Positions 57,496 to 64,000 of a stretch of DNA of 64,000 nt are shown here, in pieces; position 1 is the stretch's first letter; each line of letters opens with the position of its first letter. Position numbers and translations under genes: made by a program. The notes under the pieces are model-generated. The model had not been told where the DNA came from, made no database searches, and was given only the letters and a program-made list of their open reading frames with translations. The DNA comes from Bradyrhizobium tropiciagri (lineage in GTDB: Bacteria > Pseudomonadota > Alphaproteobacteria > Rhizobiales > Xanthobacteraceae). The DNA is taken from positions 62,001 to 126,000 of the forward strand of contig NZ_LFLZ01000014.1 of NCBI RefSeq assembly GCF_001189845.1, given 5' to 3'.

Positions 57496-59046
57496 TTAGA
57501 CATATTGTACCAATTTAAGGTAATCGTCTGTGAGAACAGGGGAACGGATGGAGCAGGCCGCGTCTTGAAGAAAATTGGCCAGCGTCTGACTGGCGCGACT
57601 GCGGCGCTCGACACTTAGCCGTGTCGGCGCGCGAGCACGCACAGCAGCTAGTTCGGTGCTGACCAAATCGGCCGCTGCTGTGGCGCAGTCCGCTGCAGTG
57701 AAAGTACCAGCAGTCATGACAGCTTGTGCTAATCCCAATGTGGTGAGCCAACCTGCATAGATTAGCACGGCACCGTCTGTCTCATCGAGGCCGCGGAGCT
57801 CCTCAACGGCGTCCGCATGGACTGACGCCGCACGCAGAGAGGCAAAAAGAGCGGCTATTTCGTCGCGTGTGGCTCGGGAAAGAAGACAGCGGCCAAGATG
57901 GGATAAGAGCGTCTCCGTCGGACCTTCGAAGATCCGGAGAATACGAGCGTCACGATAGATTTTAGCTAAGGGCGTTCCTTCGTCGTACCCTCGGCCACCC
58001 AACAGTTGGACACATTGATCGGCGACCAGACCGCACCATTCGGACGACAATACCTTCGTTGCCGACGCAAGGTGGATATTGGGAGAGCCCTGCGCTGAGA
58101 CGAGTTGGCAGGATGCCGCAAGCATCGCCTTCACGACTTCGCGGCGAAGTACCATCTGCCCAAACAGCTGCTCGATATAGCTGTTCTCGATCATGCGCAG
58201 TTTACCTAGGCGACGATAATTTGCATATGAAGCCGCGACCTGGATCGCGCGCTCAAGGGCGCCAAGGCCCATCGCAGCCACACCTATTCGGCCGCGGTTC
58301 ATACTGGATGCCGCTGCGCCCCAACCGTCTTGGTCGCGAGAAAGCACGTAAGCACGTGGCACCTCGACATCCTGGAACTCGAGAGTATTCTGTATAATTC
58401 CACGCAAACCGAGGGTGCGATGCTCGTGCGTGACTTTAAGGCCGGGAGCCTGCCTATCAACCAGTACACCAACGAGGCGACCTTTGGCATCATGACCGGA
58501 AGCTCGCGCAAAACAAACGATCCACCGGGCCCAGTCAGCGAGGCCAATCCAAATTTTACGGCCGCAGATGCGAACCTTATCTTCATGCATGAAAGCCGAA
58601 GCTTCTATGTGCCTCGGGGCAGAACCTGCTCCAGGCTCCGTCAAAGCGAAAGCGCAAAGATCGCCGCGTGTTGCACCCCGTATGACCTGCTCTTGGTTGG
58701 GGAGATGCGGTGCCGCTTCGATACAGGGCAAGGCCAGGAAGTTATGGATGACGAGGGTAGAGGCAGCGGAGACATCGAAAGATGCAGCGGCAGAGATGAG
58801 CTCGATGGCCTTTTGCAAGGAAAGAGCCAATCCGCCGCGATCTGCCGGTATGGTGAGCCCGAACAGTCCATGCCTTGCCAGCATGCTATGGAGGGTCGGA
58901 GGGAATGCTCGACGATCATCCGCGTCTGCGAAATTCAACTGACTGAGGTCATCGATCAGACTGGAGTATAAGCTGAAAGCACGAACTCCAGCTGAACGTT
59001 CCGGCGCCTCCTCGAAAAGGGCGCAAACTTGAGGGGACATAGCCAT
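57496..59046 (-). CDS. Acyl-CoA dehydrogenase family protein
   Basis: 516 residues from ATG 59046; the frame is open to a GTG at 59364, but the extra 106 residues show no domain. ACAD signatures: FALTEPGAGSAP (FAD/substrate loop), TLGLRGIIQNTLEFQDVEVP, and QLLGGRGYDEGTPLAKIYRDARILRIFEGPTE with the conserved C-terminal Arg and Glu. The C-terminal 130 residues beyond the usual domain are helical. It dehydrogenates an acyl-CoA or acyl-carrier; substrate unknown. Faces the hydrazine-type operon and is not part of it. Confidence 0.88.
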   Translation of the reverse strand: MAMSPQVCALFEEAPERSAGVRAFSLYSSLIDDLSQLNFADADDRRAFPPTLHSMLARHGLFGLTIPADRGGLALSLQKAIELISAAASFDVSAASTLVIHNFLALPCIEAAPHLPNQEQVIRGATRGDLCAFALTEPGAGSAPRHIEASAFMHEDKVRICGRKIWIGLADWARWIVCFARASGHDAKGRLVGVLVDRQAPGLKVTHEHRTLGLRGIIQNTLEFQDVEVPRAYVLSRDQDGWGAAASSMNRGRIGVAAMGLGALERAIQVAASYANYRRLGKLRMIENSYIEQLFGQMVLRREVVKAMLAASCQLVSAQGSPNIHLASATKVLSSEWCGLVADQCVQLLGGRGYDEGTPLAKIYRDARILRIFEGPTETLLSHLGRCLLSRATRDEIAALFASLRAASVHADAVEELRGLDETDGAVLIYAGWLTTLGLAQAVMTAGTFTAADCATAAADLVSTELAAVRARAPTRLSVERRSRASQTLANFLQDAACSIRSPVLTDDYLKLVQYV

Positions 59047-59364
59047 GCGACCAGAATGAATGGCCTTGCGCTTTATGCCAATTATCCCTGCGGCTGGCCC
59101 GAATACACATTGGTATAGCTCGCTCGCCTGCGCTCCAATTTGGGCGGGGACGCTCGTCAACGGGACGCCCGCGTAATTGCCGACCGGGGCGCGTCCGCCG
59201 ATTCTGAGGACCCCTGCGCTCCGCATTAGAAGGTGACGCATGACGTTATCGTTTTTCCGGATGAGTGAACGATGTGCAGCGGGCTCGTGGCACATGTCTC
59301 TCAGTAGAGTCTGCGAACCGGAAGAGCGTTGATCAAACTGACTATGCTGGCTACGGAAAATCAC

Positions 59365-60107
59365 TGGCCCGGCTGTTTTCCACTCTCAGCGCACTCCCAC
59401 GTGGCGACCTGGACCATCCCGCCGACTGGCGCCGGCGATTCTCGCGCCGAGCTTTACGAAGTCCGGCCCGATCGATATCGCGGAACGATTATGAACAAAG
59501 AGGCAGCGCCGAGCTCGCGATACAGGCGGTTCCCAGCGTTCAGAAGCGAGTCAACCGGCGCTCTGGTGGAATAAAATATTGGCGCCTATCCAGTTCAGGC
59601 AAGGGGGCTACGTTTCCTACGATCACTTCTCACTTGGGAAAGGTGGCCGAGATTCACGTATGCTAATTACCCAGTTTGACCCGCTCTTCATTATCAAGCC
59701 GCCCGTCTCTTATCCCCGAGTCAGGCAAAAATGGCGGCCCCAGTACCGGCCCTTGGCCCCCCCCCAGAGGTGCTGGGGCCGTTTCCAGCCGTCGTCAAAA
59801 GGTTGGTCGGCAAGCTGCTTGAAGACCCCGAAGCCTTCCTCTCGCTCACGACTTGCAGGTTTACTGCCGCAGCATGGTGAGCAATTTGAAGACCGACGTG
59901 GAAATTGAACTCCCTCGATGTCCGTGCACGGGATTCTCTCGGCGACGTGGTTAGTTGACGCTCGCCGCTGCGTCGCCGTGAGACGACGGGTCAAGCGTGA
60001 CCCATTCGCGGAGCCAAGCGGGCTCATGTGACTTTCTCGTGACTGTGTCGTCAAAGTCACCAAACTGCTTGAGCGTCGGCCTATGTTCGTCGGGAGCGAG
60101 GATTTCC
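59365..60107. other. Gene-poor stretch
   Basis: About 740 bases; no recognised protein or RNA gene. Confidence 0.3.
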
Positions 60108-60341
60108 ATGTACGATATCTACGTGAACGAACGGAACGACCTTCTCGTCGTTCCTCGGGGCGATTCCATTCCGCTCCATTCCAACAAGAAGTGGCGGAAG
60201 AAACGCACCGTGCGGTCGGTCAGCGAGCAAATTCGCGAAGACATCCGGACGCACGGCTACCATCGGCGAAATGTTACCGCCAAGCCGCGTGTTCGGCGAG
60301 GTTGCGATTCCTCTCAGCCACACGCTGAAAACGCTAGCTGA
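60108..60341 (+). CDS. Small conserved hypothetical protein
   Basis: 77 residues from ATG 60108, with GAGGA six bases upstream. MYDIYVNERNDLLVVPRG, KWRKKRTVRSVSEQIRE and HGYHRRN form a pattern I recognise from small Bradyrhizobium proteins; strongly basic. Possibly nucleic-acid-associated. The final 20 residues look less conserved. The frame extends upstream to 59997 without support. Confidence 0.65.
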   Translation: MYDIYVNERNDLLVVPRGDSIPLHSNKKWRKKRTVRSVSEQIREDIRTHGYHRRNVTAKPRVRRGCDSSQPHAENAS

Positions 60342-61755
60342 CAAGGTGGCTTGATCTGCAAAATATGAGTTTATCCGCATCTTAGGTGCAAACGGTCATA
60401 GGTTTCATTTGCGAACCTCGGCTCTAGTGGAGAGTAGACGAAGGCGCCGCGTGGTCGAGAGCAGAGCTGTTCGCCGTTACCAGCAATGCTCGCCCGGCGC
60501 GGTCCTCAATGCGTTTACGTTCCAGCAGTTCGATTTCGACGCAAGCGAGATTCGGAAGTGTTGCCGCCCTTTGGTGTGCAGCAGGCCAACGGAACAACTT
60601 CATGTCTGGAAAGGATGCAATCGATCCTTTGATGCACTTGGCTCGTCCCGGCCTGCTCTGAGATCGAGAGTCGTTACCGCTAGGTCGGCATAGAACGAGC
60701 CTTGCATACTCCACGTTTCGAGCTGTTGCCAAATTTTCGATTGGTGGAGCGCCGGACGCTGACCATTGCTCGTCGCCTGGCGCTCGCCCACGTTGCTCAT
60801 CCGCTGCATGGTCTCTTGCCCGCATCTCGTGAAATCAGACTTGCCGCGGTGCGCCGATGGGCCCGGCGCCGGCGAGACCGAGCTGTGTCTCCGGGCCGCC
60901 GATGAGCGAAATTGGCAGGTACCGCAGTTATAGATGTGACTCTCAACAGGGATTCACACCTGTTATTTTCGGAATCCGGATTCGTTCAGATCATACCTGG
61001 ATGGGCAGGTAATTTTCATTTCGTATTTTTTCAGCCCAAAGTACGGCCGCTGATTTCCGCGACCAGCGCTTAGGCAACATCAATCTGGCCTCAGCGGAAT
61101 TTCCTCGCTGGGGTCCTTTCTTTCGTGAAACAGATGCATCAGATTGGCGGTCTTGCGGCTGCGTTCAGTGCTTGGCCGGCTCTGTGGACTTTGGCCGTTG
61201 CTTGTCCAGCCTGGACAACTCGCCGCGCGAACGGCCCGCCTCTTGAGCAAGTTTTTGCTTCGTTGGAGTCCCGCGATGCCTGATCGAACACTCAACACCA
61301 TCAATTACAATGCTGTTACGTCGCTGTAGGATCGATATGTCGATACAAGGAAGATGCGCCGCGGAATTGAGAGATCCGTCCGTCCTCTTGAACGCACTTC
61401 AAACCGACCCGATGGCGACGAGATGTCAGACCGAGGCCAGGAACGGTATCTGGCGCTTCAGACTGCGCATCAGAATTGGAATGTAGGCGGAGGGAGAAAG
61501 CCTAGCTTGGCACCGGGTATACGTCTGCTCAGATAAGATTCTTCGGAAGCTCGAATGAACAGAGGTGTCTTCGTCGGGCCGAATGGCCCGCAAGCCACAA
61601 GCTTGGCTCCTTTTTTATCTGCCGAGGCGCGGAGGACACGTCAGACAAAACGGCTCGGTCGGGCCAACCGCTGCTGACATGGACATGGATAACCGGCTCT
61701 CGATGCCGCCTGCCGATCAAGCTCAAATGGTGTCTAGATGGTTCGCCCGAAGCTG
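60342..61755. other. Long gene-poor stretch before groEL
   Basis: About 1.4 kb. A 49-codon ORF at 61134 has a hydrophobic N-terminus but no ribosome site. Nothing else convincing. Confidence 0.35.
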
Positions 61756-61780
61756 AAAAACCCTGGCATTGCTGCCAGGG
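61756..61780 (-). terminator. Rho-independent terminator of groESL
   Basis: Perfect 8-base stem CCCTGGCA / TGCCAGGG with a four-base loop, followed on the minus strand by five T residues, 34 bases after the groEL stop. Confidence 0.85.
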
Positions 61781-61813
61781 CTCCGCATGTGTCGACCTCT
61801 TTGAGAGGCGCAG

Positions 61814-63478
<1,665 letters not shown>

Positions 63479-63535
63479 TCATCCTTCGGTGCGCCTGGCA
63501 GACGCCCGCCGGGGTGAGGTGTGCGCGTAGCCGGG

Positions 63536-63850
63536 TCAGGCGGCCTTCTTCTTGGAAAACACATCGGTGAGAACGCCCATGATGTCGCTTTCCTTCATGA
63601 TCAGCAGGTCTTCGCCGTCGATCTTGACCTCGGTGCCCGACCACTTGCCGAACAGAACGCGGTCGCCGACCTGGACGTCGATCGGAATCAGCTTGCCGGT
63701 CTCGTCGCGGCCGCCCTGGCCAACGGCGATGACTTCTCCTTGCGAGGGCTTTTCCTTGGCTGTGTCCGGAATGATGATGCCGCCAGCGGTCTTCTCTTCG
63801 GCGTCGATGCGCTTGACCACGACGCGGTCGTGAAGCGGACGGAAATTCAT
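63536..63850 (-). CDS. groES: Co-chaperonin GroES (symbiotic copy)
   Basis: 104 residues from ATG 63850, starting [16 protein letters not shown]; an in-frame ATG at 63928 overlaps the promoter and is rejected. The mobile loop ([18 protein letters not shown]) and [19 protein letters not shown] are typical. It caps the GroEL ring. First gene of the groES-groEL operon, 81 bases before groEL. Confidence 0.97.
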   Translation of the reverse strand: MNFRPLHDRVVVKRIDAEEKTAGGIIIPDTAKEKPSQGEVIAVGQGGRDETGKLIPIDVQVGDRVLFGKWSGTEVKIDGEDLLIMKESDIMGVLTDVFSKKKAA

Positions 63851-63911
63851 ACGGGCCTCCTGAGCGTTTGAACGAGTTGGCGTTTCGCCACATTGCAACA
63901 GTATCGTTGAT

Positions 63912-63929
63912 AGCAAGAGCCAGGCCAAC
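63912..63929 (-). promoter_or_regulatory. RpoN (-24/-12) promoter of groESL
   Basis: Minus strand TTGGCCTGGCTCTTGCTA, GG and GC ten bases apart, predicted start near 63901, about 50 bases before groES. Any NifA site would fall at or beyond the window end. Confidence 0.75.
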
Positions 63930-64000
63930 GAGGAGGAGCGCCTTTTGCCTGCAGTTCTGCTGAAGCGCGCGCCTGGACTGCGCGTGTTAGGTCGGAAGCA

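Noticed and set aside
59047..59364. N-terminal extension of the acyl-CoA dehydrogenase
   Set aside because: 106 residues without domain character and with no ribosome site at the GTG; the family begins after ATG 59046.

Overview
The window reads as a piece of the symbiosis island of a nodulating, nitrogen-fixing Bradyrhizobium. The gene order nodD2-nodD1-(nod box)-nodYABCSUIJ-nolO-nodZ-fixR-nifA-fixA, and a groESL pair with a -24/-12 promoter further on, match the known layout of B. japonicum/B. diazoefficiens symbiotic regions. Two type III effector loci preceded by tts-box-like sequences, insertion-sequence debris and long gene-poor stretches also fit a symbiosis island.

Layout. (1) 0.1-14 kb: two divergent LysR regulators (nodD2, nodD1), a near-consensus nod box, and the Nod-factor operon: acyl transfer and backbone synthesis (nodA, nodB, nodC), N-methylation (nodS), carbamoylation (nodU, nolO), export (nodI, nodJ) and core fucosylation (nodZ). 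(2) 15-19 kb: fixR-nifA with an RpoN promoter and a RegR-like upstream site, then fixA with its own RpoN promoter and NifA site. (3) 19-23.5 kb: an MHS-type transporter, then a NifA/RpoN-type promoter reading into a small ORF, an unusual haem-oxygenase-like/GFA zinc-domain fusion and a 2-oxoglutarate oxygenase. (4) 24-28.3 kb: a tts box and a repeat-rich NopD/Bel2-5-like effector gene whose SUMO-protease part is broken by stops and a frameshift. (5) 28.5-40.5 kb, all on the minus strand: a probable metabolic cluster with a biotin-dependent acyl-CoA carboxylase, a TrpD-like protein without the PRPP motifs, a flavin reductase, an M20 peptidase, an acyl-CoA ligase and an ATP-grasp ligase, plus small proteins. 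(6) 40.6-49 kb: small hypothetical genes and decayed genes around an intact nopT. (7) 49.4-57 kb: a tight seven-gene operon, the most interesting object here. (8) 57.5-64 kb: acyl-CoA dehydrogenase, a small conserved protein and groEL-groES.

The operon at 49446-57029 encodes a methionyl-tRNA-synthetase-like protein, an MFS transporter, a lysine/ornithine N-hydroxylase-type flavoprotein, a small HxH-type cupin, a DAO-type FAD oxidoreductase, an alanine racemase-like protein and a putative methyltransferase. An amino-acid N-hydroxylase with a cupin and a MetRS-like protein is the signature of hydrazine-forming (N-N bond) machinery known from actinomycete pathways such as s56-p1 and triacsin, where cupin and MetRS domains are fused; the DAO-type oxidase is also present there. 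Here the two are separate proteins, in a nodule bacterium, behind a good -24/-12 promoter with an imperfect NifA-like site about 95 bases upstream of the predicted start. I infer a symbiosis-linked hydrazine natural-product pathway.

Limits: everything was read by eye from sequence and translations; no alignment, HMM, structure or promoter scoring was run. Family names rest on recognised motifs; substrates are inferred.
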